A stretch of DNA of 64,000 bases from an uncultured Christensenella sp. (GCA_910579295.1 CAJTTC010000003.1:99293-163292), one strand, 5' to 3'. Positions 26,028 to 34,287 are shown, numbered from the stretch's first letter. Notes: a model not told the origin generated them from the letters alone. A program made the numbers and translations.

Positions 26028-26226
26028 TGAGGGAATGCCGTCCTGCAAACCTCTGTTATATGCCGCGCGCTTCGAATTTATGACAAAATAAATAAATATG
26101 AATTGCAATAGTCGGAATAAAAAATTAACGTAAAACGACGGCTCGCCCGATTAACGGAGAAGCCGCCTTTTACTTAATCCGTTCGACTGCGGATTACGCA
26201 TAACGCATTCTTAATTACGCGTTGAA

Positions 26227-26667
26227 TTAAAGATATTTCTTCAACTTCTTTTCAAAGCCCTCTTCCAGCGCGATAAGCTCTTTAAGCAACGATTTAACGT
26301 CCACGTTCATAATCTGCTCGCCGTCGGTTAAAGAGGTCTTTAACGAAGTAATGCCGTTGACCGTGCCGCGCACCATCATCTGCGCAATGTTCTGCCGTGA
26401 GTTGTCGTTTGCCGCGCCCATTTTGATAGCGCTCCACATCATAGCCTTCTTTATGGGCGAGGGCTCTTTTAAATTGAGCTCGTACCTTGTAGCAAGGCTT
26501 GCCGCCTGCGAGCATATCTTTTCGTATTCTTCGTGTTCACGAAGAAGCTCTTCCTTTATCTCCTCGTCCTCCACCTCGGGCAGAATGTCGGTTATAGAAA
26601 CCTGTGCAAGCTGTGCGTTGCGGTAAATTTCGGCGAGTATTTCGCTGTCGCTTTTAAGATTGTCCAT
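26227..26667 (-). CDS. Conserved helical protein of unknown function
   Basis: 146 residues, almost wholly helical, resembling a Clostridia protein family that I know only as hypothetical. It begins MDNLKSDSEILAEIYRNAQL; a long acidic helix (ITDILPEVEDEEIKEELLREHE) and the SIKMGAANDN-like centre suggest a four-helix bundle. No signal peptide or membrane segment. ATG at 26667 follows AAGGAG. It is divergent from rplU; no functional link is implied. Confidence 0.75.
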   Translation of the reverse strand: MDNLKSDSEILAEIYRNAQLAQVSITDILPEVEDEEIKEELLREHEEYEKICSQAASLATRYELNLKEPSPIKKAMMWSAIKMGAANDNSRQNIAQMMVRGTVNGITSLKTSLTDGEQIMNVDVKSLLKELIALEEGFEKKLKKYL

Positions 26668-26743
26668 TTTATACTCCTTAAAATTTTTGTTAACATTACT
26701 TTGCGCAAATCGTTAAAATAATATTCGCCGCGCATAAAAACGC

Positions 26744-26772
26744 TTGACTTAACGCTTTTTATATGGTATATT
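26744..26772 (+). promoter_or_regulatory. Promoter of rplU-rpmA
   Basis: TTGACT (26744-26749) and TATATT (26767-26772) with 17 bases between. Confidence 0.75.
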
Positions 26773-26778
26773 TATCGT

Positions 26779-26878
26779 CGAGCCGTTCGGAACGGGCTTT
26801 TTAAGCGCGCAAATCTTTCAAGCGCCGCCTACGCCTTTGGCAATCGAGTATCCGACGAGACTGGTTAGAGGAGGACAT
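26779..26878 (+). ncRNA. Probable L21 leader
   Basis: About 100 bases from the predicted start to the ribosome site fold as GAGCCGTTCGGAACGGGCTTTT followed by a longer irregular structure ending at AGAGGAGG. Firmicutes rplU mRNAs commonly carry the L21 leader, an autoregulatory site for L21. Position and general form agree; I could not check the covariance model. Confidence 0.5.
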
Positions 26879-26881
26879 TTT

Positions 26882-27271
26882 ATGTACGCAATTTTCGAGA
26901 ACGGAAGCAAGCAATACAAGGCTTCCGTGGGCGACGCCTTAAAGCTTGAGAAGCTGAACGCCGAAGTGGGCGCTACCGTTACTTTCCCCGTTATTTTAAC
27001 GGCGGACGATAAGGGTATTCAGACAGGCAAAGAGGTTGAGAAGGTAGTAGTTACCGCAGAGGTTACCTCTCACGGCAAGGACAAGAAGATTATCGTCTTT
27101 AAGTACAAAGCCAAGAAAAACGAGAGAAAAAAGCAGGGTCACAGACAGCCCTATACCTGCGTTAAGGTAACGGCTATCGGCGCACCCGCACCCGCTAAGA
27201 AGAAGGCAACCAAGAAAGCTGCTGCGCCCGTTGCAGAAGCGACGGAAGCTGACGCACCCGCAGCGGAATAA
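26882..27271 (+). CDS. rplU: 50S ribosomal protein L21
   Basis: 129 residues against the usual ~103. Residues 1-103 match L21 (MYAIFENGSKQYKASVGD; KYKAKKNERKKQGHRQPYT). The last ~25 residues are an Ala/Lys/Glu tail (APAKKKATKKAAAPVAEA...), not needed by typical L21. ATG at 26882 follows GGAGGACATTTT; an upstream in-frame ATG at 26837 lies within the leader and lacks a ribosome site. rpmA follows after 22 bases. The prp/ysxB gene that usually sits between rplU and rpmA in Firmicutes is missing. Confidence 0.96.
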   Translation: MYAIFENGSKQYKASVGDALKLEKLNAEVGATVTFPVILTADDKGIQTGKEVEKVVVTAEVTSHGKDKKIIVFKYKAKKNERKKQGHRQPYTCVKVTAIGAPAPAKKKATKKAAAPVAEATEADAPAAE

Positions 27272-27293
27272 TCGACAAAGGAGCTGAAAGACA

Positions 27294-27572
27294 ATGTTAT
27301 TTATTAAGTTATTTGCACATAAAAAGGGCGGCGGTTCGACCGACAACGGCAGAGACAGTAACCCCAAATATTTAGGCGTTAAGCGTGCCGACGGTCAGAA
27401 AGTGCTTGCAGGCAACATTCTTGTAAGACAGCGCGGCAGTAAGTTCAAGCCCGGCAACAACGTAGGCATCGGCAAGGACGATACTTTGTTTGCTCTCGTT
27501 GACGGCACCGTTAAGTTCGAAAGAGTCGGCAAGGACGGTAAGCAGGTTTCCGTTTATCCCGTTGCTCAGTAA
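27294..27572 (+). CDS. rpmA: 50S ribosomal protein L27
   Basis: 92 residues. HKKGGGSTDNGRDSNPKYLG is the L27 core. The N-terminal MLFIKLFA precedes HKKG and matches the Firmicutes extension that the protease Prp cleaves before L27 enters the ribosome. Its presence implies a Prp-like protease elsewhere, because none lies between rplU and rpmA. ATG at 27294 follows AAGGAG. A terminator follows at 27587. Confidence 0.97.
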   Translation: MLFIKLFAHKKGGGSTDNGRDSNPKYLGVKRADGQKVLAGNILVRQRGSKFKPGNNVGIGKDDTLFALVDGTVKFERVGKDGKQVSVYPVAQ

Positions 27573-27586
27573 TTAAAATCAAATTT

Positions 27587-27624
27587 CAGGCGAGGAGCGT
27601 TCTGTATCCTCGCCTTTATTTTTT
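27587..27624 (+). terminator. Terminator of rplU-rpmA
   Basis: GGCGAGGA (27589-27596) pairs with TCCTCGCC (27607-27614), then TTTATTTTTT. Confidence 0.92.
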
Positions 27625-27669
27625 ATTATCGGCTTCAAATTAAATTATCAACCGCACGAGGACAAATCT

Positions 27670-28131
27670 ATGACTGTACGCCCAATCGAAAAGAAAGACT
27701 ATTCCGCGTTTAAAGAGCTGTTTTGCAATTACTATGCGGAGCTTGACTGCGAGGACGACCCCCTCCACCTCTTCGACGAATACGTTTTGCCCGACCTGGA
27801 AGCGGGGCTGTTCGACGTAGCCGTTGCCGACGACGGGCTGATTGCGGGCTTTGCCGTGTTTCAGATTGACGATATCATAAACGACTGGAATTTCAAAGAG
27901 GGGTGCGGCGACCTGCGCGAGCTGTACGTTGCCCCCGCCTTTCGCCACCGCGGCTTCGGGCGCAAATTGCTTGAATTTTGCGAAAACCGCCTTTTACAGT
28001 CGGGCGCGGCTGAGATTTACACTCTGCCCGTCGAAGAGAGCGAAAGCTTTTTCCTCAAAAACGGCTATGCCGACACGGGCGAATACTGCGCCGACGCCGA
28101 CAATAAGGTATTCGGCAAATTACTGTCATAA
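27670..28131 (+). CDS. GNAT-family N-acetyltransferase
   Basis: 153 residues with the GNAT fold: MTVRPIEKKDYSAFKELF at the N-terminus and acetyl-CoA binding loop in LREXYVAPAFRHRGFGRKLL (R/QxxGxG/A, about residues 82-98). Acetylates an unknown amine with acetyl-CoA. ATG at 27670 has no strong ribosome site (GAGGACAAATCT). It follows the rpmA terminator and ends at a hairpin terminator near 28200. Confidence 0.88.
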   Translation: MTVRPIEKKDYSAFKELFCNYYAELDCEDDPLHLFDEYVLPDLEAGLFDVAVADDGLIAGFAVFQIDDIINDWNFKEGCGDLRELYVAPAFRHRGFGRKLLEFCENRLLQSGAAEIYTLPVEESESFFLKNGYADTGEYCADADNKVFGKLLS

Positions 28132-28199
28132 TACATTTTGCCTTTAATATGGACCCATTCACAGAACGGATATGTTCATATATTTTTCGGGTATGAACA

Positions 28200-28253
28200 A
28201 AGAGCCCCCCGCGCCGAGCAAAAAACCGATGGCGCGGGGCTTGTTATTTTCAA
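28200..28253 (+). terminator. Terminator after the acetyltransferase
   Basis: AGCCCC(CC)GCGCC pairs with GGCGCGGGGCT around a 15-base loop, then TGTTATTTT. A two-base bulge interrupts the 5' arm. Confidence 0.8.
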
Positions 28254-28259
28254 TCGCAT

Positions 28260-28291
28260 ATTTTTTATTTTAAAGAACCTGACGGCGGGCG
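28260..28291. repeat. 32-base direct repeat, left copy
   Basis: Identical to 29604-29635, where it encodes part of the C-terminus of the SLC6-type transporter on the other strand. Here it is non-coding and ends at the first codons of an AraC remnant. The intervening 1.3 kb holds that remnant and an XRE gene. Confidence 0.85.
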
Positions 28292-28459
28292 AAGGCGTTT
28301 ATGCTTTCGGGAGTGACCAACCGCTATTCCAATTATTCCGTAACGCAGATTGCCGAGGCGTGCGGATTTGCCGAACCGCTATACTTTTCTCGCGTGTTCA
28401 AAAAATATTACGGAGTTGCGCCGTCGTACTACCTCAAAAACTTAAACGAAAACGGTTAA
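28283..28459 (+). pseudogene. C-terminal helix-turn-helix of an AraC-family regulator
   Basis: Codons from 28283 read RRAKAFMLSGVTNRYSNYS, VTQIAEACGF and YFSRVFKKYYGVAPSYYL, then TAA. This is the second helix-turn-helix of AraC proteins. Everything upstream is missing: a TGA precedes the frame at 28280 and the 32-base repeat overlaps its start. About 58 codons of an expected ~280 remain. Confidence 0.85.
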
Positions 28460-28546
28460 AACGGGTGACGGCTCGGGCAATATTAAAAGCGCTTTGCAGG
28501 TTGGCGCACGCCGTTGCCGCTAAAAATTCTTAAACCTAATATTAAA

Positions 28547-28582
28547 AAACAGGCGCGCATTTTGCAAAATGCGCGCCTGTTT
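28547..28582. terminator. Perfect 36-base palindromic terminator
   Basis: AAACAGGCGCGCATTTT-GC-AAAATGCGCGCCTGTTT with T-runs in both directions. It lies 28 bases from the stop of the minus-strand XRE gene and also after the AraC remnant. Confidence 0.92.
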
Positions 28583-28610
28583 GTATTGAGAAACCGACTT
28601 TGTTATAGAA

Positions 28611-29459
28611 TTAACGGCGCATACAGGCGTCGGCAAAGCTTTTACACCAACGCACAAAGCCCTGCCAGAACGCAGGTATTTCGTCTAAAAGCCGCCACGC
28701 CTCCTCCTTCTGCGCTTCGAAATTTTCAAGCGTAGCCGACAGCGTGTTGCCTGTCGCCGTAGTTTTGCCCAACGCTATATTGCCCACGGCATAATCGCCC
28801 ACCGCAACTATACTGCCGTTGGCGTACCCCCCGCACGCAAACGCTCCTATCGCGCAACCGCCCAAGCCGAAACAGCCTATCGCCACGCCGCCAAGCGCTA
28901 TTACGCCAATCGCAACCGCGCCGAACGCCACAATTCCCAGCGCAATTGCCGCGAACGCAAGCAGTCCGAGAGCAATGCAGCCGAAAGTTATCGCGCCGAG
29001 GCTGAGTATGCCAACCGAAACTACGCCCGCCGACAGCAAACCGAAAGAAAATACGCCCGAAGATATCAAGCCGAAAGAGAAAAAACCGTGAGCTTTTCTG
29101 CCGAAGCCTATGTTGACGTGCACTAAGGGCATTCCGCAGAGCTGCTTTTCGCTCTTGTATTCGAAGTGCCACGTCATTGGATTAAACACGCCGCGCTTGC
29201 CGTCCGTCCTATCGTCTTCCCGACCGTCGCCGCGCGGGCTATCCGACTGCGCTCCGCCGTTACTGTTGTATTTGATAAGATAGTCGATAGAGCAACCGAA
29301 CAATTCGCTCATTTTTATAAGTTTATCCGTTTCGGGAAAGGATATATCGCTCTCCCAGCGGGATACCGCCTGCCGCGTTACCCCCAGCTCGTTCGCAAAC
29401 TGCTGTTGCGTTAAGCCGAGCTTGCCCCTTTCATAAGCGATTTTTTCGCCCGTAGTCAT
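28611..29459 (-). CDS. XRE regulator with a glycine pentapeptide-period repeat
   Basis: 282 residues. Residues 5-60 form an XRE helix-turn-helix (LTQQQFANELGVTRQAVSRW). From about 118 to 215 glycine occurs at every fifth position (Gly130, 135, 140 ... 215, with Ala170 the only break), in units of small-hydrophobic-Gly-x-hydrophobic. This hydrophobic run could form a beta-solenoid or lie in the membrane. The last ~50 residues are helical with Trp-rich ends. I chose ATG at 29459 because GAGG lies eight bases before; an upstream ATG at 29567 has no ribosome site. I do not recognise the repeat domain as a described family. Confidence 0.85.
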   Translation of the reverse strand: MTTGEKIAYERGKLGLTQQQFANELGVTRQAVSRWESDISFPETDKLIKMSELFGCSIDYLIKYNSNGGAQSDSPRGDGREDDRTDGKRGVFNPMTWHFEYKSEKQLCGMPLVHVNIGFGRKAHGFFSFGLISSGVFSFGLLSAGVVSVGILSLGAITFGCIALGLLAFAAIALGIVAFGAVAIGVIALGGVAIGCFGLGGCAIGAFACGGYANGSIVAVGDYAVGNIALGKTTATGNTLSATLENFEAQKEEAWRLLDEIPAFWQGFVRWCKSFADACMRR

Positions 29460-29486
29460 ATCCCGTACCTCCTTGCCTGTATAATC

Positions 29487-29538
29487 AGCATATCGCCGAC
29501 GGACAAAAATGTCAATTAAACGCGTTTTACATATGTAA
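29487..29538 (-). promoter_or_regulatory. Promoter and palindrome upstream of the XRE gene
   Basis: Minus-strand TTGACA (29515-29510) and TATGCT (29492-29487), 17-base spacer. A perfect 12-base palindrome TTACATATGTAA (29527-29538) lies 11 bases upstream of the -35, a natural place for an operator bound by the gene's own helix-turn-helix. Confidence 0.6.
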
Positions 29539-29582
29539 CTTTTGAGTTGCGCGCCCGTAAAACGCACTGCTGCCCGCGCTTT

Positions 29583-30866
29583 TTACTGCGCGGACGGCTT
29601 GAAATTTTTTATTTTAAAGAACCTGACGGCGGGCGGAGCTAAGCCGCAGACGATTACGGCGGCGAGAGCGATATAGGCGGTGGCTACGGCTATCTGCGGG
29701 AAGCCCGAAAAACGAGCCGAACAGAGCGAAAAAAGCGCGAGAGCTCCGCACGCGGGCACGCAGATAAAACGGATAAAGAAAGTAACCGCTCTGCCGCCCG
29801 CCCCGTTACTGCCGACGGCAAAGGCGGCGCTCTCGGCAAGGGCGATTATTATTGCGACAACCGAGCAAGCCATTCTGTCGCACGCGCTCATTACAGTAAA
29901 GTTGTCGAGCGTAAACACGGGCAAGAGAATTGCGGAGAGCGCGCAGAAGATAAGGGGTGCGAGCTTGGTTTTGGCGGCTAAGAAACCGACTGCGGGCAAT
30001 GCGAGGGAACAGAGAGAGTGTATCGCGACGACGGTCAATACGGCGTATACCGCCACTCCGACCAACCGCGCGACAACGGCGTTCGGCGCGACAGCCGCAA
30101 TAACCTGCGGATAAACGGTGAGCGCAACGCTTATGCCGACGCCCGCGGGGAACTCCGAAACGAAAGGCAGGGTTGAGCGAGCCGCGGCAAGACAGCCGAA
30201 GAAGTTCGCGGCGATAATGGCGAGAGCCGTACGGGGAACGCTTGCCACTCCCTGAGCGCGGGCAAAGGCAGGCATTACCCCCGAAGCGAGCGAGAGCGCA
30301 AGCAGAGCCTGCCCGAGCGCGTCCGCCCACACCGCGCCGCCCGCAAGCACGCCGAAGTTGACAGAAGAGAACAGTCCTCCGCGCACTATGCCCGCAACCG
30401 CCAGACAGCAGAACGTTACGAGCGACAACGCGACGGAAGCCGCGCCCGAACGGGAGAGAGCACGCGCGCCGCCCTTTAACAGAAAGAACGCCGCCGCCAA
30501 CACCAACGCAGAGGAAATTATGGAGAAACAGCCGCCGTCCGCACTGCCGAACGCCGCAAACGAGAGGCAAGCCGAGCCGAGCTCGGAGGCAATGCCCCCG
30601 TAATATAGCGCGATTAACGCGGAATTAGCCGCCGCAAAACGCATAACGGCAGACAGCAGGCGAGCCGCCTTGCCCCCGCCTCTCTCCCTGCCCGCGTAAA
30701 GCTCCGCGCAGAGCAGAGGGAAACAGACGAACACGAGCGCCGCGGCGTACGCCAAAATAAAAGCCGCGCCGTAACTTACGCACAGCGCGGGAAAACGAAA
30801 GGCGTTGCCGAGCCCCGTTGCCGCGCCGACAGCCGCAAATATGTTGTTCTTCTTGACCCTTGCCAC
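29583..30866 (-). CDS. SLC6/NSS-family sodium-dependent transporter
   Basis: 427 residues, 11-12 membrane segments. Neurotransmitter:sodium symporter family; bacterial members take up amino acids with Na+. The first segment contains AAVGAATGLGNAFRFPALC, the Na+/substrate motif of the family. The rest is Ala-rich and diverged from LeuT, so substrate cannot be assigned. ATG at 30866 follows AACAGTGTGGCAAGGG-like sequence. The last codons include the 32-base segment repeated at 28260. It ends in basic FFKIKNFKPSAQ. Confidence 0.85.
   Translation of the reverse strand: MARVKKNNIFAAVGAATGLGNAFRFPALCVSYGAAFILAYAAALVFVCFPLLCAELYAGRERGGGKAARLLSAVMRFAAANSALIALYYGGIASELGSACLSFAAFGSADGGCFSIISSALVLAAAFFLLKGGARALSRSGAASVALSLVTFCCLAVAGIVRGGLFSSVNFGVLAGGAVWADALGQALLALSLASGVMPAFARAQGVASVPRTALAIIAANFFGCLAAARSTLPFVSEFPAGVGISVALTVYPQVIAAVAPNAVVARLVGVAVYAVLTVVAIHSLCSLALPAVGFLAAKTKLAPLIFCALSAILLPVFTLDNFTVMSACDRMACSVVAIIIALAESAAFAVGSNGAGGRAVTFFIRFICVPACGALALFSLCSARFSGFPQIAVATAYIALAAVIVCGLAPPAVRFFKIKNFKPSAQ
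29604..29635. repeat. 32-base direct repeat, right copy (coding)
   Basis: Encodes PPAVRFFKIKN of the transporter C-terminus; identical to 28260-28291 in the same orientation. Because it is coding here, this copy is probably the original. Confidence 0.85.
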
Positions 30867-30945
30867 ACTGTTACTTATATGGCGGGAACTGAAAAATTAT
30901 GAATGGAAGCGCGTCCGTACCGCTGTTACGCGTTACCGACGCATT

Positions 30946-31383
30946 TTACTTTGTGCCCGTAGAGCCGAAGCCGCCCGCTCCCCGAGCCGTGTCGGAAAGC
31001 TCCTCCGCTTCCGTAAATTCCGCGGTTATATAGGGGGCGACGACAAGTTGGGCAACGCGCTCGCCGACGGCAACCGTCTGCGGAGTTTCGCCGTGGTTGT
31101 GCAGAGCCACCTTAACCTCGCCGCGATAGTCGCAGTCGATAACGCCCACCTTGTTAGCGGGCGCAAGATTGCGCTTTGAGGCAAGTCCGCTGCGCGCATA
31201 CACAAAGCCCGCATAGCCGACGGGCAATTCCAGAGCTATTCCCGTAGGTATCATTACGGTAGTGTGCGGAGCGACGGTAATTTCGCTATCCGTACAGGCG
31301 TACAGATCCGCGCCCGCGGCGTACTCGCTGCCGTATGCGGGTATAACCGCCTTGTCGCTTAATTTCTTAACGTTGATTTTCAT
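30946..31383 (-). CDS. dut: dUTP diphosphatase
   Basis: Converts dUTP to dUMP and PPi. 145 residues, trimeric dUTPase family: motif 1 in YAAGADLYA, motif 2 YARSGLASKRNL, motif 3 VGVIDCDYRGEV, motif 4 GERVAQLVV and motif 5 RGAGGFGSTG. ATG at 31383 follows AAAGGAG; an open frame extends to 31440 without a ribosome site. It lies downstream of nrdD-nrdG on the same strand, grouping dNTP synthesis with dUTP removal. Confidence 0.96.
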   Translation of the reverse strand: MKINVKKLSDKAVIPAYGSEYAAGADLYACTDSEITVAPHTTVMIPTGIALELPVGYAGFVYARSGLASKRNLAPANKVGVIDCDYRGEVKVALHNHGETPQTVAVGERVAQLVVAPYITAEFTEAEELSDTARGAGGFGSTGTK

Positions 31384-31452
31384 ATGTACTCCTTTGCCGA
31401 ATGCGGCACGCTTCTTAACGCGGTTATAACTCAGCCGCAATATAACCGCCCG

Positions 31453-31986
31453 TTAAATAGCCGTCACGTTGTCCCAGAGAACGACTTCGTCCGTCTCCAA
31501 CGACTTTTTAACAAGTATAGTGCGCTGATTGGAAGAGCCTTTAAAGCGCAGGTTTAAATCCTTTAATTCCTCGACAAACCTGCCGTCGACAAGCACGTCG
31601 AGAGTGCCCAGAAGCTCCATCACCTCGTCGTGGTCGCCGAGCTTGCCCGTAAGAAGGTCGCGCTCATAGTCATAGCCCGTAAAGCACCAAAAAGATTTCT
31701 GTGGATAAATAGCACGCAATCTTTTCATAAACGGCAACAGCGCCTTGACGTTTTCGGGCTCGAACGGGTCGCCCCCGAGAAGTGTAAAGCCCTTTATGTG
31801 CGCGGGCTTCATAGCCTCGATTATTTTGTTCTCCACCTCTTTGGTGAACGGCTCGCCGTAGTTGAAGTCCCACGTTTCGGGGTTAAAGCAGTTTTTGCAG
31901 TGATTGCGGCAACCCGATACGTACAGACTTACCCGCACGCCGGGACCGTTAGATATATCGTTGTATTTTATAGTTGCGTAATTCAT
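31453..31986 (-). CDS. nrdG: Anaerobic ribonucleotide reductase activating protein
   Basis: Radical-SAM activase that puts the glycyl radical on NrdD. 177 residues. The [4Fe-4S] motif CRNHCKNC gives Cys26, Cys30 and Cys33; GGDPFEPENV is the GGE-type SAM motif. ATG at 31986 follows AGGAG. It lies 81 bases after nrdD, in the usual order. No transmembrane part. Confidence 0.96.
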   Translation of the reverse strand: MNYATIKYNDISNGPGVRVSLYVSGCRNHCKNCFNPETWDFNYGEPFTKEVENKIIEAMKPAHIKGFTLLGGDPFEPENVKALLPFMKRLRAIYPQKSFWCFTGYDYERDLLTGKLGDHDEVMELLGTLDVLVDGRFVEELKDLNLRFKGSSNQRTILVKKSLETDEVVLWDNVTAI

Positions 31987-32067
31987 ATAACTCCTGTATT
32001 ACATTAATGAAAACGTGCGCAATATACTTTTCGCCGCCGCGCGACGCGCGGCGGCGAAATGAAATTA

Positions 32068-34194
32068 TTATAGATGCAATACTCTCGATTTGATTTCCTT
32101 GGTCTTGCCGACGTTCCAGAAATTTTCGCCGAGATAGCCGCACGTACGGCGGGTAACGTTCATTTTGCGCTGATCCTTGTTGTGGCAGACAGGGCACTCC
32201 CATTCGTTGTCGGCGTTTATAACAATCTCGCCGTCAAAGCCGCACACGTGGCAATAGTCGCTCTTCGTGTTGAACTCCGCATACTGAATGTTGTCGTAAA
32301 TGTACTTGACAACGTCCTCCATTGCGTCGAGATTTTGCTTCATATTGGGTATCTCGATATAGGAAATCGCGCCGCCCGAAGAAATCTGCTGGAATTGGCT
32401 CTCGAACGTGAATTTCGAGAACGCGTCGATATTTTCGCGCACGTCGACGTGATAGCTGTTCGTGTAATAGCCCTTGTCCGTTACGTCCTTGATAGTGCCG
32501 AAATTCTCCTTGTCTATGCGCGCAAAGCGATAGCAAAGACTCTCTGCGGGAGTGCCGTAAAGTCCGAAGCCCAGCCCCGTCTCCTTCTTCCACTTCTCGC
32601 AGTGCTCGCGCAGGGTGCGCATAACTTTGAGGGCGAACTTCTGCCCCTCTTCCGTAGTGTGCGAACAGCCCTTGACGAGCTTCGTCACCTCGTACAAGCC
32701 GATATATCCCAAAGATATGGTCGAATAACCGTCCATAAGATACTTGTCAATCTTCTCGCCCTTGCCGAGCCTTGCAATCGCGCCGTACTGCCAATGCACG
32801 GGGGACACGTCCGAAACCGTTCCCATAAGCGCGTTGTGGCGGCACATTAACGCCTCGTAGCAGAGCTGCAACCTTTCCTCTAAGATTTCCCAGAACTTCT
32901 TTTCGTCGCCCTTTGCGAGTATGCCGCACTGAGGAAGATTTATCGAAACAACACCCTGATTGAACCTGCCCTCGAACTTGTATTCGCCGTTCTCGTCTTT
33001 CCAGGGCGAGAGGAACGAACGGCAACCCATAGGCGAGAAAACGTTGCCCTCGTAATTTTCGCGCATCTTCTTTGCCGAAATATAGTCGGGGTAGAGCCTT
33101 TTGGACGAGCACTTTACGGCAAGGCGCGTAAGATAGTCGTACTTACCGCCCTTCAAGCAGTTGTTTTCGTCCAGAACGTAAATGAGCTTGGGGAACGCGG
33201 GTGTAACGTATACGCCCACCTCGTTCTTGATACCCTGATAACGCTGTTTTAAAATCTCCTCGATTATCATAGCGTTCTCTTCGATATACTCGTCCTTATC
33301 GTCGAGATAGAGGAAGAGAGTTACGAACGGCGATTGTCCGTTTGTCGTCATCAACGTGTTTATCTGATACTGTATGGTCTGTACGCCCGCTTTAAGCTCG
33401 TCCTGCAAGCGCATATTTACAACGCGCTCCTTATCGGCTTTGGATAAGCTGTCGCCGAACTCCTCGGTGCACTCGCGCATATACTTCTCCCTTGTGCGGC
33501 GAAGATACTTGCCGAGGTGCGCGACGTTGACCGACTGACCGCCGTACTGCGAGGAAGCGACGGAGGCTATTATCTGCGTAACAATGGTGCAGGCAACCTG
33601 AAAGGACTTGGGGCTCTCTATCATTTTGCCGTTCATAACCGTGCCGTTTTCAAGCATATCCTTGATATTTACAAGACAGCAGTTGAATATGGGCTGAATG
33701 AAATAGTCGGCGTCGTGGAAGTGTATAGCTCCTTCCTTGTGCGCCTTGGAAATGTGCTCGGGAAGAAGCAGACGGCTCGTCAGATCCTTCGAAACTTCGC
33801 CCGCGATAAGGTCGCGCTGAGTGGACGCGGTGCGCGCGTTCTTGTTGGAGTTCTCCTCCATTACGTCCTTGTTGGTATTCTTGATAAGGGAAAGTATGCT
33901 CTCGTCGGTGGTGTTAGCCTTTCTTACAAGGGCGCGCTCGTAACGGTAGAGTATATACGCCTTCATCAGAGCAAACTTCTGCTGCTCCATCAGCTTCTCC
34001 TCTACCATATCCTGAATATCCTCGACAAGCAGACGCGTTCTGCGCATAGACGCTATCTCGTCGACGATATCCTCTATCTGCTTACGGGTAATCTGATCCC
34101 TCGTTTCCACAGCGTCGTTAGCTTTGCCGATTGCCTTGATAATTTTGCTCCTGTCAAAATCAACAGTCGAGCCGTCTCTCTTAATAACCTTCAT
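32068..34194 (-). CDS. nrdD: Anaerobic ribonucleoside-triphosphate reductase
   Basis: Makes dNTPs from NTPs without oxygen. 708 residues: N-terminal ATP-cone (about 1-95, KVIKRDGSTVDFDRSKI), ten-stranded barrel, and C-terminal zinc site (CHVCG ... CPVCHNK). The glycyl radical site is RTCGYLG, Gly at about 686. The ATP-cone suggests allosteric control by ATP/dATP. ATG at 34194 follows AGAGGAG. Two promoters and three NrdR-like boxes lie upstream (34251-34388). Activated by NrdG encoded downstream. Confidence 0.97.
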   Translation of the reverse strand: MKVIKRDGSTVDFDRSKIIKAIGKANDAVETRDQITRKQIEDIVDEIASMRRTRLLVEDIQDMVEEKLMEQQKFALMKAYILYRYERALVRKANTTDESILSLIKNTNKDVMEENSNKNARTASTQRDLIAGEVSKDLTSRLLLPEHISKAHKEGAIHFHDADYFIQPIFNCCLVNIKDMLENGTVMNGKMIESPKSFQVACTIVTQIIASVASSQYGGQSVNVAHLGKYLRRTREKYMRECTEEFGDSLSKADKERVVNMRLQDELKAGVQTIQYQINTLMTTNGQSPFVTLFLYLDDKDEYIEENAMIIEEILKQRYQGIKNEVGVYVTPAFPKLIYVLDENNCLKGGKYDYLTRLAVKCSSKRLYPDYISAKKMRENYEGNVFSPMGCRSFLSPWKDENGEYKFEGRFNQGVVSINLPQCGILAKGDEKKFWEILEERLQLCYEALMCRHNALMGTVSDVSPVHWQYGAIARLGKGEKIDKYLMDGYSTISLGYIGLYEVTKLVKGCSHTTEEGQKFALKVMRTLREHCEKWKKETGLGFGLYGTPAESLCYRFARIDKENFGTIKDVTDKGYYTNSYHVDVRENIDAFSKFTFESQFQQISSGGAISYIEIPNMKQNLDAMEDVVKYIYDNIQYAEFNTKSDYCHVCGFDGEIVINADNEWECPVCHNKDQRKMNVTRRTCGYLGENFWNVGKTKEIKSRVLHL

Positions 34195-34250
34195 AACTAA
34201 TCTCCTCTTATCTTTGGCAGTAAACGTCCCTCAAACTGCGGAACATCTTT

Positions 34251-34279
34251 ACTATAACATATATATTGTTGCTTGTCAA
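34251..34279 (-). promoter_or_regulatory. nrdD promoter P2
   Basis: Minus-strand TTGACA (34279-34274) and TATAGT (34256-34251), 17-base spacer, about 50 bases before the ATG. One NrdR-like box overlaps its spacer and another lies eight bases upstream of the -35. Confidence 0.75.
34256..34271. promoter_or_regulatory. Weak NrdR-like box
   Basis: AACATATATATTGTTG keeps the ATATATTGT core and lies 32 bases from the strong box at 34288, the usual three-turn spacing of NrdR box pairs. It overlaps promoter P2. Confidence 0.45.
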
Positions 34280-34287
34280 GAACCTAA

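Noticed and set aside
28138..28533. 131-codon plus-strand ORF
   Set aside because: It crosses the acetyltransferase terminator and reads the AraC remnant in the wrong frame.
33600..33615. Apparent extra family B core (aaaggacttggg)
   Set aside because: It lies inside nrdD coding sequence (ESPKSF) without the preceding CAATT or the hairpin.
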